Positions 1-8,920 of a DNA stretch of 64,000 nucleotides are shown piece by piece. Position numbers and translations under genes: made by a program. The stretch comes from Magnetaquicoccus sp039908525 (GTDB lineage: Bacteria; Pseudomonadota; Magnetococcia; Magnetococcales; Magnetaquicoccaceae). The notes under the pieces are model-generated. The model was given only the letters and a program-made list of their open reading frames with translations, made no database searches and had not been told where the DNA came from. Every line of letters starts with the position of its first letter. The first letter of the stretch is position 1. The stretch is from positions 1-64,000 of the forward strand of contig JAMOAY010000016.1 in the NCBI GenBank assembly GCA_039908525.1, in the 5' to 3' direction.

Positions 1-147
1 ACCCGTTTGCTGCAACGCCGTTTCGGCGACCTGCCCGTGTGGGCCCGTGAAAAAATTGCCACGGCCGAACCGCTTGTTCTGGAAGAGTGGAGCCTGCGGA
101 TCCTGGATGCCCCAACCCTTGAAAGCGTCCTGGCGGATCCGTCGTGA
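1..147 (+). CDS. C-terminal end of a DUF4351-type protein (partial)
   Basis: The window opens inside a plus-strand reading frame that stays open from base 1 and stops at 145-147, giving 48 visible residues. They fit the C-terminal DUF4351 helical domain that often ends Rpn/PD-(D/E)XK transposase-like or DUF4351 proteins: a Leu-rich start, an RFG-LP segment, an Ala-Glu-x-Leu-x-x-W stretch and a closing Leu-Glu-x-Val-Leu. The function of that domain is not established. The rest of the protein lies outside the window. The gene converges on hflX, with about 70 bp between the two stop codons. Confidence 0.5.
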   Translation, partial: TRLLQRRFGDLPVWAREKIATAEPLVLEEWSLRILDAPTLESVLADPS

Positions 148-215
148 TACCAACCTCCCGGCAGAGCTGGCGGTGTCCCGTATGGAACCGTCCAGGGGAT
201 GATTGCCCCTTGCTG

Positions 216-1520
216 TCAGGATGACATGATAAAGGCCGCCATCTCCCGATGCAGACGACCCGCCACGGCTACCGGCAGGACGACGGTCAGCTGGATATGC
301 GTCTCCTCCTCCCGCCGCTCGATCACCCACCCCTCACGGCTCAGGCGGGCCAACAGCGCCCCCTCGGTCACGGGCAGGGCCAGACGATAACAGCCACTGC
401 CAAGGTTGGCTTGCTGCTCCAGGCGTTGCAGCAGGGTCTGGACACCCTCGCCGGTGCGTGCCGACAGCAGCAGGGCATGGGTACGGCCTTGCAGACGCTC
501 CAACAGACCGGGTGTGGTTACTTGGTCGATTTTATTGAACAAGGTCAGCATCGGTTTCTCCCCGCCCCGGCTCTGCAACAGGGAGCGCAACACCTCCAAC
601 ACCGCCTCCTCCTGCTCCTGCCACTCCGGGTCCGCCAGATCCACCACATGCAGCAACAGGTCCGCCTCCAGCACCTCCTCCAGGGTGGCGCGAAACGCGG
701 CCACCAGTTGATGGGGCAGATCGCGGATGAATCCCACCGTATCCCCGAGAATGATCCGTCCACCGCCGGGCAAGCCCACCTGGCGCAGGGTGGGGTCCAG
801 GGTGGCAAACAGACGGTCCGCCGCCTCCACCTGGGCCCCAGAAAGCCGGTTGAAGAGGGTGGATTTGCCGGCGTTGGTATAGCCCACCAGCGCCACCGTG
901 AACAGCGGCACCTCACGCCGGGATTGGCGCTGCAGGGTACGGGTCCGCTCCACCTGTTCCAGCATCTTTTCCAGGGCATGAACACGGGCCCGCAACAAAC
1001 GACGGTCCACCTCGATCTGGGTCTCCCCCGGCCCACCCCGCATACCAAACCCGCCCCGCTGCCTCTCCAGATGGGTCCAGGTACGGACCAGACGGGATTG
1101 CTGATAGAGCAGGGAGGCCAACTCCACCTGCAACCGCCCCTCCCGGGTCCGGGCGCGGGCTGCAAAAATTTCCAGAATCAAGCCGGTCCGATCCACCACC
1201 TTGGCCGCCAGCCGTACCTCCAGATTCCGTTGCTGAATCGCCGACAGAGGGTGGTTGAACAGCACCACCTCTGCCCCGGAGTTTTGGATCTCTGCAGCCA
1301 ACTCCTCGACGATCCCCTTGCCCAGATAGGTGGCCGGCACCACCCGGCGTGGCGAAAAGAGACGACTCCCCACCACCTCCAGGCCAACCCCTCGGGCCAA
1401 ATGGTCCAGCTCCGCCAGCAACAGTTCGGCATAAAGCCGGTCACGCCGGGGTGGAATCACCTGGATCAAAAATCCCCGTTCCGGGGGGGTCTGGGTGTCA
1501 AGCAAGGTTTTGACTGTCAC
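216..1520 (-). CDS. hflX: GTPase HflX
   Basis: HflX is a ribosome-associated GTPase that splits or rescues stalled 70S ribosomes under stress. The 434-aa length is typical. The N-terminal HflX domain (residues about 20-190) contains the family stretches around TYLGKG, FNHPLS and GGPGETQIEVDRR. The G domain follows, with P-loop GYTNAGKS at residues 213-220, a DTVGFI G3 motif and an NKID G4 motif. The start codon is GTG, with a modest AGGTG Shine-Dalgarno upstream. There is no hfq gene beside it, unlike in many proteobacteria. The diguanylate cyclase gene on the other strand starts about 130 bp away, so the two promoters share that interval. Confidence 0.97.
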   Translation of the reverse strand: MTVKTLLDTQTPPERGFLIQVIPPRRDRLYAELLLAELDHLARGVGLEVVGSRLFSPRRVVPATYLGKGIVEELAAEIQNSGAEVVLFNHPLSAIQQRNLEVRLAAKVVDRTGLILEIFAARARTREGRLQVELASLLYQQSRLVRTWTHLERQRGGFGMRGGPGETQIEVDRRLLRARVHALEKMLEQVERTRTLQRQSRREVPLFTVALVGYTNAGKSTLFNRLSGAQVEAADRLFATLDPTLRQVGLPGGGRIILGDTVGFIRDLPHQLVAAFRATLEEVLEADLLLHVVDLADPEWQEQEEAVLEVLRSLLQSRGGEKPMLTLFNKIDQVTTPGLLERLQGRTHALLLSARTGEGVQTLLQRLEQQANLGSGCYRLALPVTEGALLARLSREGWVIERREEETHIQLTVVLPVAVAGRLHREMAAFIMSS

Positions 1521-1651
1521 GCCGGTTGCACCTGCATACCTTCAAAGGGGTGGCTGATCATGGGCAGGGCCCACACTTTTGGCATTGCCATTGCGTCACT
1601 CGGTCCATACAATGCCACAGAAGCGTGGAAAATGCACCGGAAACCGATCCC

Positions 1652-3169
1652 ATGACACCAGCCACCCCATCAGAACATCCTGCTCATCGCAGCGGCACGG
1701 CCAATCAGGAGGAGGAGATACGCCTGGAACGGCTGGCGATTGAGCGGTTGTTGGTCTCCCTGGGCGGAGGGGCTTACCGTCTGGATGCCATGGGCCGCAT
1801 TCATTGGGCCAATCCTGGCGTCAGCCGGCTGCTCGGTTGGGAACTCCAGGCCTTGCTGGGCCAGAGCCCCCACACCCTGTTCCATCGCCTCGATGCCAGG
1901 GGCGCACCCCATCCTCAGGAGAGCTGCCCGCTCTGCTCCTCCGGCGGGCAGCACGGTCGAACACAGAAAGGACAAGCCTGTTTTTGGCGCCAGGATGGCA
2001 GCCATTTCCCCATCGACTATACCCGCACGCCCCTTATTGACCAGGGGCTTGGTCGCGGCAGTTTGGTCGTCTTCCGCGACATCAGCCAGCACAAGCAGCT
2101 GGAACAGAAAGAGCTGGACAGCATCGCTTCCCGGATTGCCCTCAGCGCCCTGCTGGAAACCAGTCTGGAGCCCCTTTCCATGGGTCGGCAGATGGAGGTG
2201 GCCCTGGAGATTATACTCTCCGTGCCCTGGCTGTCCATCCAGTTCAAGGGTTCCATCTTCACCATGAACGAAGAGGGCGATACCCTGCTCCTCCAGGCCA
2301 GCAAGGGGTTCCACGAATCGCTGCTGACCCAATGCAGCAGGCTGCCTCTGGGCCACTGCCTGTGTGGGCAGGCCGCACTGCACCGGCAGACGGTGTTTGT
2401 CAACCATCTGGACGAACGTCACGCCGTCCGTTTCCCCGGCATCCAGGACCATGGCCACTATTGCCTGCCCATACTCTCCAAGGGCCAACTGCTGGGGGTG
2501 CTCAACTGTTACATCCCTGCCGCAGCCCCCTATCGGCCGGAGGAGGAGGCGTTCCTCTCCACGATCGCCAATACCTTGGCGGGCATCATCGAACGGCGCC
2601 AAGTGGAGGCCCAGTTGGCCCAAGTCCAGGAACAGCTGGCCCATGCCGCCACCCATGACGGCATGACCACCCTGCCCAACAAAAGCCTGTTTCTGGAACA
2701 TCTCCGGCAGACCCTGGCCAGGGCCCGGCGGGAGAAAACCAGGATGGCTCTCCTGTTCATCGATCTGGATCGCTTCAAGGCAGTCAATGACACCTTCGGC
2801 CACGAGGTGGGCGACCTGCTGTTGATCGAGGCGGCCCGGCGCATCAAGGAGACCGTGCGGGCCTCCGACCTGGTGGCCCGTCTGGGGGGAGATGAATTTG
2901 TGGTCATCCTGGAACAGACCTTTCCACCCCGGGATCTGTCGGCGGCCCAAGAAGATGCCTGCCGGGTGGCGGAAAAAATTATCGAACTGCTCCAACAGCC
3001 CTTTCATCTCCAACAACACACCTGCTTCATCGGCTCCAGCATCGGCGTCAGCCTCTGCCCGGAGCACGGCGACACCCCTGACCGTCTGATCCAGTGCGCC
3101 GATCAGGCCATGTATGCCGTCAAACAGAGCGGGCGCAACAATTTTGCCGTGTTCAATGCGGTGGAATAA
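1652..3169 (+). CDS. PAS-GAF-GGDEF diguanylate cyclase
   Basis: This protein probably makes cyclic di-GMP from two GTP. With the ATG at 1652 it has 505 residues. A longer frame beginning with TTG at 1526 exists, but its extra N-terminus is His/Cys-rich and fits no domain. A PAS-like domain lies at about residues 20-150, with a Cys pair in its middle, followed by a GAF domain at about 160-320 and a GGDEF domain at about 340-500. The GGDEF signature is intact (RLGGDEFV), as is the DLDRFK-x-N-D segment. No RxxD inhibitory site is obvious and there is no EAL domain. There is no transmembrane segment, so it should be cytoplasmic. The input signal is unknown. Confidence 0.9.
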   Translation: MTPATPSEHPAHRSGTANQEEEIRLERLAIERLLVSLGGGAYRLDAMGRIHWANPGVSRLLGWELQALLGQSPHTLFHRLDARGAPHPQESCPLCSSGGQHGRTQKGQACFWRQDGSHFPIDYTRTPLIDQGLGRGSLVVFRDISQHKQLEQKELDSIASRIALSALLETSLEPLSMGRQMEVALEIILSVPWLSIQFKGSIFTMNEEGDTLLLQASKGFHESLLTQCSRLPLGHCLCGQAALHRQTVFVNHLDERHAVRFPGIQDHGHYCLPILSKGQLLGVLNCYIPAAAPYRPEEEAFLSTIANTLAGIIERRQVEAQLAQVQEQLAHAATHDGMTTLPNKSLFLEHLRQTLARARREKTRMALLFIDLDRFKAVNDTFGHEVGDLLLIEAARRIKETVRASDLVARLGGDEFVVILEQTFPPRDLSAAQEDACRVAEKIIELLQQPFHLQQHTCFIGSSIGVSLCPEHGDTPDRLIQCADQAMYAVKQSGRNNFAVFNAVE

Positions 3170-3209
3170 TTTTCTTTCGAACCAGATAAAACAGATGTAG
3201 ATTGACACC

Positions 3210-3404
3210 ATGAGGATTGAATGCGATTGGCGTGACAACCGTCGGGACTATGGCGAGATACGAGAGATTACCATGGGAGAGTTGGATGGGCGTCTGGTTG
3301 TTTTGGTCCACACACCACGCGGGGAAACCACCCGCATCATTTCCTTGAGGAAGGCAAATGAACGAGAAGTCCTATGGTTTGAAGAGCGACTTGGCGAAGA
3401 GTGA
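3210..3404 (+). CDS. brnT: BrnT-like toxin, internally deleted remnant
   Basis: The 64-residue product matches the C-terminal two thirds of BrnT, the RNase toxin of the type II BrnT/BrnA module. Recognisable blocks are RRDYGE, a GELDGRL strand and RIISLRKANEREV. Complete BrnT proteins are about 90-95 aa and carry an N-terminal segment with a KHG motif, which is missing here. The first seven residues run directly into the middle of the fold, as if about 25-30 codons had been deleted. The gene overlaps the antitoxin remnant by 47 nt. I infer that the module is decayed and the toxin inactive. Confidence 0.65.
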   Translation: MRIECDWRDNRRDYGEIREITMGELDGRLVVLVHTPRGETTRIISLRKANEREVLWFEERLGEE

Positions 3405-3570
3405 TGCGCACTCCATGACGCCTGATGAGTATGAGGAAATTCCAGAACTTCCGCCGGACTTTTTCGCGGAAGGGACCGTGTACCGGAACGGCAGGCCTGT
3501 GCGACAGGGAGGCAAGCGGTTGGCACCCGCCGATACAAGGGGACCATTTCCTCAATTTTTCACCAGATAG
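3358..3570 (+). CDS. brnA: BrnA-like antitoxin, C-terminally truncated
   Basis: The first 50 or so residues resemble the N-terminal half of BrnA antitoxins: a 'TPDEYEEIPEL' segment, 'FF-EGTVYRNGRPVR' and a short linker. In complete BrnA a ribbon-helix-helix DNA-binding and tetramerisation part follows. Here the frame instead ends after about 20 unrelated residues, inside the end of the convergent kinase gene, with a 19-nt overlap. Autorepression by this protein is therefore unlikely. It starts inside the brnT-like frame, which keeps the usual toxin-antitoxin order of this family. Confidence 0.6.
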   Translation: MNEKSYGLKSDLAKSDAHSMTPDEYEEIPELPPDFFAEGTVYRNGRPVRQGGKRLAPADTRGPFPQFFTR

Positions 3571-6500
3571 CGCTCCAGCATGGCCCGCAATGGGTCCAAA
3601 AAGACCGGTTTACCCAAAAAGCCGTTCATCCCGGCCTCTTCGCCGCTGCGGCGGTTCTCCTCGGTGATGTCGGCGGTAAAAGCCACGATGGGCGTGGGAG
3701 AGCTGCCATGCGCCTTTTCCCACACTCGAATCGCCCGACTGGTCTGATAGCCGTCCATGACCGGCATCTGGCAATCCATGAGCACCAGGTCAAACCGACC
3801 CTCCTGGAACATCTCCAGGGCCTGTTGCCCCCCCGTCGCACAGCGAACCCGCCCCCTCCGGCAGCCCAGCTTGACCAGCATGCTTTGCGTGACCTTCAGA
3901 TTGGCCCGTTGATCATCCACCAACAGGATGGAACAGGTTGCAAGCTTCCCGTCTCTGGCGACAGGCCCGGATGGCGACTGTGGTGTGGCAACCGGTGACG
4001 CTTCCTGCCCGGGATCGGCGCTTTGGTTGCTCTGTTGGGGCGATTGTTCCACGCGCACGGTAAAGTGGAAACGACTGCCGGTGGCGGCAAAAGGGTTGGC
4101 CTCCACGCCGATCTGGCCCCCCATCAGGGTGACCAGGTCCCGGCAGATGGCCAACCCCAGTCCAGTCCCGCCGAAAAGGCGGGCGGTGCTTTCATCGGCC
4201 TGGGTGAAACGTTCGAAGACGTGCTGCCGCTGCTTTTCCGGAATACCTATCCCGGTATCTCGCACCTCAAACTTCAGGATTCGGTATCCATTCTGGGGGG
4301 CCCCCCACTGACCCAGTAGCGTCACAGTGCCTCCGACCGGGGTGAATTTGATGGCGTTGCCCAGCAGGTTGAGCACGATCTGCCGGAGTCGATTGGGATC
4401 CCCCAGTACGGTCAGCGGCGCTTCGGCAGGTGGCGCTTCGTCGGTAAAATGACTGCTCAACCGGAACTCCTTCTGCCGTGCCAGGGTGCCCATGCTCTCC
4501 AGCAACCCCTCCATCAAAGGCTGCGGCTTGAAAGGAACAGAGTCAAGCCGCAGCTGGCCGGCCTCGACTTTTGCGTAATCGAGCAGATCATTGATGAGCA
4601 ATAGAAGAGATTGGGCGGCCTCATGCGCCAGCTGCACCTGCTCGATTTGCCCGCTGTGCTGCGTCGGATCCTGCAACAGCTCCAGCGTGCCGATGATCAC
4701 ATGAAGGGGGGTACGGATCTCATGGCTAATGTTGGCCAGAAAGGCCCCTTTGGCCCGGTTGGCCTCCTGGGCCTGTCGGACGGCAACGTGCAGCGCCTCC
4801 TCCCGTTGCTGGCGATGGATGGCAATGCCAACCAGTTGTACCAGGGGGGCCAAGCGCTCCAACAGGCTGGCATCGGACTGCCGGGTGCCGGGATAGTACC
4901 CGCTCAGCACCCCCGACACCTCACCCCCCTCGCCAATGATCGGCACAGACCAGCCACTGTGCAACCCGGACCGGCGCAACACCTCTTCGTAGGGGGCCCA
5001 GTGGGCGGGCTGAAACAGGTCCAGCTCCTGGACGGATACCTTGCGACAGGCGGCGCTTGCGCAGTGGGTCATACCCTCCTGGATGGGAATGCCCTGCGCC
5101 GATGGACAGTGAAAACGCTGTTCCGGCTGTTCCTGGACCAACCGGGGAGGAACGACGCAAAACAGACTGTTCTGCTGCCGATCCGCCAGGGCGATACAGG
5201 TCACCACGCCGGGCGAGATCTCCTCCAGATAGCGAACCACCAGGGCGTAAACCTCTTCCAGAGGCTGGCCCATGGCCACCTGTTCCAGCAACAGGCGCCT
5301 GTAATTGCTATCAAAATCAATCTGTTTTTGTTCCGTAATATCCTTCTTGATGGCCATGAACTGACAGATCGTTCCCTCGGAGTCCCGTATAGGCGAGATG
5401 GAGGCGGATTCCCAGAACAGGCTGCCATCTTTTCTGCGGTTGTGAAACTCCCCCTGCCACACCTCGCCGGCGACAACGGTGCGCCACATGGTGGCGTATT
5501 CTGCGGCGGGGGTGTGGCCTGACTTCAGGATGCGGGAATTATGACCCAGGAGATCGCCCGGGGCATAGCCGCTGTTCCGGAAGCAGGTCTGGTTGGCATA
5601 GGTGATATCCCCCCGGAGATCGGTGATGACCACCGTTACCGGGGTTTGATCCAGGGCATGGTGCAACATGCGCAGCTCGTTCTCCCGCTGTTTGCGTTCG
5701 GCCACCTCCTGCGACAACAGACGGCTGCGGGCCGACAACAAGGCAACCAGGGCCAGCGCCCCGATGGCCAACAGCAACACCAGCGCGGCGCCCACCTGGA
5801 TCCAGTATTTCAAAGCTGCCCAGGCAATACGTTTTTTGGCCAATTGGAAGGTATTCTGTTGCAGCTGCCCGCTCATCTCCCGTAGCAGATCGATCATCCG
5901 ACTGGAGACGGTAAACCAGAGTTGAGGATCCACGTGAAACCCCCCCTCCGCGTGCCGGGCTGCCGCCAATTGGCGAAACGGGTCGGCCTGGGCCAGGGTG
6001 GTCTCTGGATCCAGGGACTGCATCAACTCCCGATGCTCCGGTGCAGAGAAGATCGAAAGGGCCTCCAGATGGGCCTTCCGTTCTTTCAACAACAGTTGCC
6101 ACCGTTCATAAGCCCCGGGTGCAAAACGGTCACTGGCAAAGGTTTGGGTCATCAGGGCCCGTTCCTGTCCCAGGTTTTCACCGATGTGCAACAGGGTGGG
6201 CAGGAGATAAAATTGATTGAGCAGCTCCGCGCCCGCCGTCTGCACCAGCAATCGGCCAACCACCTGCAGAATGGATTGGGTAAAGCGCGTGTAGTGCTCT
6301 GTCAGGTATTGCACCTCCGCGCTCCCCTCATCCACCTGCCGACGTACCTGGGCAATGGGTTCCAGCAGCTGCAGCAGTTGGGAAAAATTTTCATGGTAGG
6401 CAACATCCTCTGCGTCGAATGCCGTTTCCTGACTCATGGCCGCCAGTTGCTGAAGATGGAGATCCGTGTTTTTGCGCTGCCCGGCCAGCTCGGTTTGAAA

Positions 6501-6740
6501 CCGTTGATCGGTACTGGCCAGAGAACCGACTGAGTAGCCCCGTTCCTTTTGCAGGTCGTAGAGCAGATCCACCAGTGGAAACACATTGGTTGCCAAGTGC
6601 TCGATCCGCTCGGCTTTGTGCCAGTTTCGCCACTCTTCCAGAAGATGAAACCAGACATAACCCATGACCACCAGCAACGGCGGCAGCAGTGTGTAAAACC
6701 AACGGCTTTTGATGGTAATGGGTTTGTGGATGTCGATCAT
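3552..6740 (-). CDS. Hybrid sensor kinase, NIT-PAS-GAF-HisKA-HATPase-REC
   Basis: This is a membrane hybrid histidine kinase of about 1062 residues. After TM1 (residues about 12-32), a large helical extracytoplasmic domain carries a KERGYSVGSL segment typical of NIT (nitrate/nitrite-sensing) domains. TM2 lies near residue 320, followed by PAS (about 360-480), GAF (about 490-640), HisKA with SHEIRTP (His near 673), HATPase with NLLGNAIKF and GGTGLGL motifs, and a C-terminal receiver with Asp near 989 in LVLMD. There is no HPt domain, so the phosphate must go to a separate protein. ATG at 6740 is preferred over GTG at 6749 because TAGGTGG, overlapping the dnaQ stop, is placed as its ribosome-binding site. 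It is apparently co-transcribed with dnaQ. Nitrate as the ligand is an inference from the domain. Confidence 0.88.
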   Translation of the reverse strand: MIDIHKPITIKSRWFYTLLPPLLVVMGYVWFHLLEEWRNWHKAERIEHLATNVFPLVDLLYDLQKERGYSVGSLASTDQRFQTELAGQRKNTDLHLQQLAAMSQETAFDAEDVAYHENFSQLLQLLEPIAQVRRQVDEGSAEVQYLTEHYTRFTQSILQVVGRLLVQTAGAELLNQFYLLPTLLHIGENLGQERALMTQTFASDRFAPGAYERWQLLLKERKAHLEALSIFSAPEHRELMQSLDPETTLAQADPFRQLAAARHAEGGFHVDPQLWFTVSSRMIDLLREMSGQLQQNTFQLAKKRIAWAALKYWIQVGAALVLLLAIGALALVALLSARSRLLSQEVAERKQRENELRMLHHALDQTPVTVVITDLRGDITYANQTCFRNSGYAPGDLLGHNSRILKSGHTPAAEYATMWRTVVAGEVWQGEFHNRRKDGSLFWESASISPIRDSEGTICQFMAIKKDITEQKQIDFDSNYRRLLLEQVAMGQPLEEVYALVVRYLEEISPGVVTCIALADRQQNSLFCVVPPRLVQEQPEQRFHCPSAQGIPIQEGMTHCASAACRKVSVQELDLFQPAHWAPYEEVLRRSGLHSGWSVPIIGEGGEVSGVLSGYYPGTRQSDASLLERLAPLVQLVGIAIHRQQREEALHVAVRQAQEANRAKGAFLANISHEIRTPLHVIIGTLELLQDPTQHSGQIEQVQLAHEAAQSLLLLINDLLDYAKVEAGQLRLDSVPFKPQPLMEGLLESMGTLARQKEFRLSSHFTDEAPPAEAPLTVLGDPNRLRQIVLNLLGNAIKFTPVGGTVTLLGQWGAPQNGYRILKFEVRDTGIGIPEKQRQHVFERFTQADESTARLFGGTGLGLAICRDLVTLMGGQIGVEANPFAATGSRFHFTVRVEQSPQQSNQSADPGQEASPVATPQSPSGPVARDGKLATCSILLVDDQRANLKVTQSMLVKLGCRRGRVRCATGGQQALEMFQEGRFDLVLMDCQMPVMDGYQTSRAIRVWEKAHGSSPTPIVAFTADITEENRRSGEEAGMNGFLGKPVFLDPLRAMLERYLVKN

Positions 6741-6749
6741 CAAGCCCAC

Positions 6750-7472
6750 CTAGGGTACAGGAGGAGAGGGGTTTGGGTCGTTCATCAGCCAGATGCAGGC
6801 GCCGGAAATGCTCTGCAGGCGATCCAGAAAGGCCCGATGGGCCTGCCGATCCGCCTCTGCCACGGGCCAACTGCGTCTGGGAACCGCCTCGTTTGCCGTC
6901 TGCCTCTGTCCGGGGTCGGTGGCGAGCGGGGGCTCCGGGTCACCAAGGTCCAGGCTCAACTGGTTGCCTCCCGTCAGCTCCACATAGACATCCGCCAGCA
7001 GGTCGGCATCCAGCAAGGCGCCATGCAGGGTGCGGTGGGTGTTGTCCACCTTCAGGCGTCGGCACAGGGCGTCCAACGAGGCCGACAGGCCGGGATATTT
7101 GCGTCTGGCCAGGAGCATGGTGTCTGTGACCCGGCCCATCTCCAGCGGTTTGCGGTGCAGGCGTTGCAGCTCGGCATTGAGGAAACCGATGTCAAACGCT
7201 GCGTTGTGGATCACCAGAGGGTCTTCCCGAATGAAAGCCAAAAAGGAGTCCACCACCTCGGCAAAGCGCGGGGCGTTGGCCACCCGTTCGTTGGTGATAC
7301 CGTGGATGCGGCTCGCCTCGATGGGGATATCCCGTTCCGGGTTGAGATAACACTGAAACTGTTTCCCCTTGCGTGTATTCAGCAGTTCCACACAACCGAT
7401 CTCGACGATACGGTCTCCTCCTGTCGGATGGAGGCCTGTGGTTTCCGTATCCAGGACGATGAGGCGTTTCAT
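6750..7472 (-). CDS. dnaQ: DNA polymerase III epsilon subunit (3'-5' proofreading exonuclease)
   Basis: The 240-aa protein is the proofreading exonuclease of the replicative polymerase. The DEDDh residues are visible in order: DTETTG (residues 8-13), HNAAFD near residue 95, and the HGALLDAD block near residue 150. The long C-terminal tail (residues about 180-240), rich in Pro and Arg, would contact the polymerase subunit. The start overlaps the hemG stop by 4 nt (ATGA), so the two are translationally coupled. In many alphaproteobacteria dnaQ lies in the conserved origin-proximal gene block, which is relevant to the candidate origin about 4.5 kb away. Confidence 0.96.
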   Translation of the reverse strand: MKRLIVLDTETTGLHPTGGDRIVEIGCVELLNTRKGKQFQCYLNPERDIPIEASRIHGITNERVANAPRFAEVVDSFLAFIREDPLVIHNAAFDIGFLNAELQRLHRKPLEMGRVTDTMLLARRKYPGLSASLDALCRRLKVDNTHRTLHGALLDADLLADVYVELTGGNQLSLDLGDPEPPLATDPGQRQTANEAVPRRSWPVAEADRQAHRAFLDRLQSISGACIWLMNDPNPSPPVP

Positions 7473-8872
7473 GGCTCTTTTCCAAAGGGCTGAAGGGTTG
7501 GTTCGGTGTATTCGGTGGCAATCCGTTCTGCCAGACGTTCACCGTTCAGCACGCAATCGGCCACAGAGACTCCATCCCGCCAATTGGCCCGCAGGTAGAG
7601 CGTCGGGAAGTGGGTCAGTTCTGCATCCAGTTGTTGCAACCGTTCCTGGTGGCCAAGGGTGTATTGGGGGATGGCGGCGCTGTAACGCGTCAGGTAGGCA
7701 AAATCGGCAGGGGTTGGGCTCCGCACGCAGCGGGCCAGGTCGTTCTCCACCTGCTGGAGCAGGAGCTGGTCGTTTTGTTCCAGGATGGCCGGCTGGGTGG
7801 TGCCACCGATAAAGGCGGTCAGCAACACCTGGTCGGCAGGGGCCCGGTTGGCAAACAGGGTGCTGGAGAACAGGGCGCCCAGCAGGGGCACCCCTTCGCG
7901 GCGGGGCACCAGAAAGCCAAAACCGTCCAGGGGGTGCCCGACGCGGGCGCGTGGATAACCCAGGGCCACGCTGGCGATGGGGGCGTAGGGGATGGTGGAA
8001 AGAGTTTGGGCCATGCCGGGGGAAAACGGGGCCAGCAGATGGGCCGCTTCCGCCGCTGGCACGGCCAGCACCACCGCCTTGGCCAGGATCTTTTCCGTGT
8101 TGCCGGCCGGGTCCATGCTGTCGATCTGCCAATGACCCTGGCGGGTGGGGGCCAGGCTCACCGCCTTGCAGTGGCACTGCACACTCCCTGCTGTCAGTTG
8201 TTGGGCAAGGGTGGCCGGCAGTACGCCCATGCCCTGATCGAAGGAGATCATGCGTCCTTTGGGCAGCCCGGCCCCTTTGAGCAGCCGTCCTTGCCGCAAA
8301 GCCCCCCGCAATAAAGAGCCGTGGTCCCGTTCCAGGGCATAAATTCTTGCCACGGCGGCTTGTACAGAGAGCTGTTCCGGGTCTCCGGCGTAGACCCCGG
8401 CGACAAAGGGTTCCACCACATAGTCCAGGAACTCCTGTCCCAGGCGGCGGCGGACAAACTGGGCGATACTCTCCTCCCCGCTGGCACGGGGTTGAAAGGG
8501 TTCCAGAAGCAGGCGTCCCTTGGCCCGCCAACTGAAAAAATCGGAGAGAAACAGGCGGGCAGGGGAGGCGGGCAGGGGTTTCAGACGACCTTCGCGCAAC
8601 ACATAACGCCGTTCGGCCAAGGGATTGGCCACCAGAAGGCGCGATTCCAGGCCCAGGGCATGGATCAGGCGCCCCAGGGCATCGTCGGGATGTCCTGGTT
8701 TTTGCAGGGTGGAGTTGGGGCCGTGTTCAACGCGATACCCTTTCTGAAACGAACTCAGGATGGTACCGCCCGGTTGGGCGCGGGCTTCCAGGAGACGTAC
8801 CGGAATGGACCTGCTTTGCAGGAACCAGGCGACGGACAGGCCGGAAATGCCACCACCGATGACGACTACCAT
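7469..8872 (-). CDS. hemG: Protoporphyrinogen oxidase, HemY/HemG (FAD) type
   Basis: This flavoenzyme oxidises protoporphyrinogen IX to protoporphyrin IX late in haem synthesis. The 467-aa protein begins with a Rossmann FAD motif (VIGGGISGLS) and has the RLLEA and GGT segments of the amine-oxidase/PPOX fold. The C-terminus has the family block 'LYLRANWRDGVSVADCV' followed by a helix. It is the eukaryote/Bacillus-like enzyme (called HemY in B. subtilis), not the E. coli flavodoxin-like HemG. The reading frame stays open upstream to 9355, but that part only translates the hairpin repeat, so ATG 8872 is the start. It is separated from hemN by 537 bp of repeat sequence and coupled to dnaQ. Confidence 0.93.
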   Translation of the reverse strand: MVVVIGGGISGLSVAWFLQSRSIPVRLLEARAQPGGTILSSFQKGYRVEHGPNSTLQKPGHPDDALGRLIHALGLESRLLVANPLAERRYVLREGRLKPLPASPARLFLSDFFSWRAKGRLLLEPFQPRASGEESIAQFVRRRLGQEFLDYVVEPFVAGVYAGDPEQLSVQAAVARIYALERDHGSLLRGALRQGRLLKGAGLPKGRMISFDQGMGVLPATLAQQLTAGSVQCHCKAVSLAPTRQGHWQIDSMDPAGNTEKILAKAVVLAVPAAEAAHLLAPFSPGMAQTLSTIPYAPIASVALGYPRARVGHPLDGFGFLVPRREGVPLLGALFSSTLFANRAPADQVLLTAFIGGTTQPAILEQNDQLLLQQVENDLARCVRSPTPADFAYLTRYSAAIPQYTLGHQERLQQLDAELTHFPTLYLRANWRDGVSVADCVLNGERLAERIATEYTEPTLQPFGKEP

Positions 8873-8920
8873 GGATCTGCCTTTTCCTGAAAAAGTTCTC
8901 TGTATGTTACAAAGTGATTG

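Noticed and set aside
249..1655. A 468-codon plus-strand frame opposite hflX
   Set aside because: It is a Gln/His/Leu-rich shadow of the hflX gene in GC-rich DNA, with no family features.
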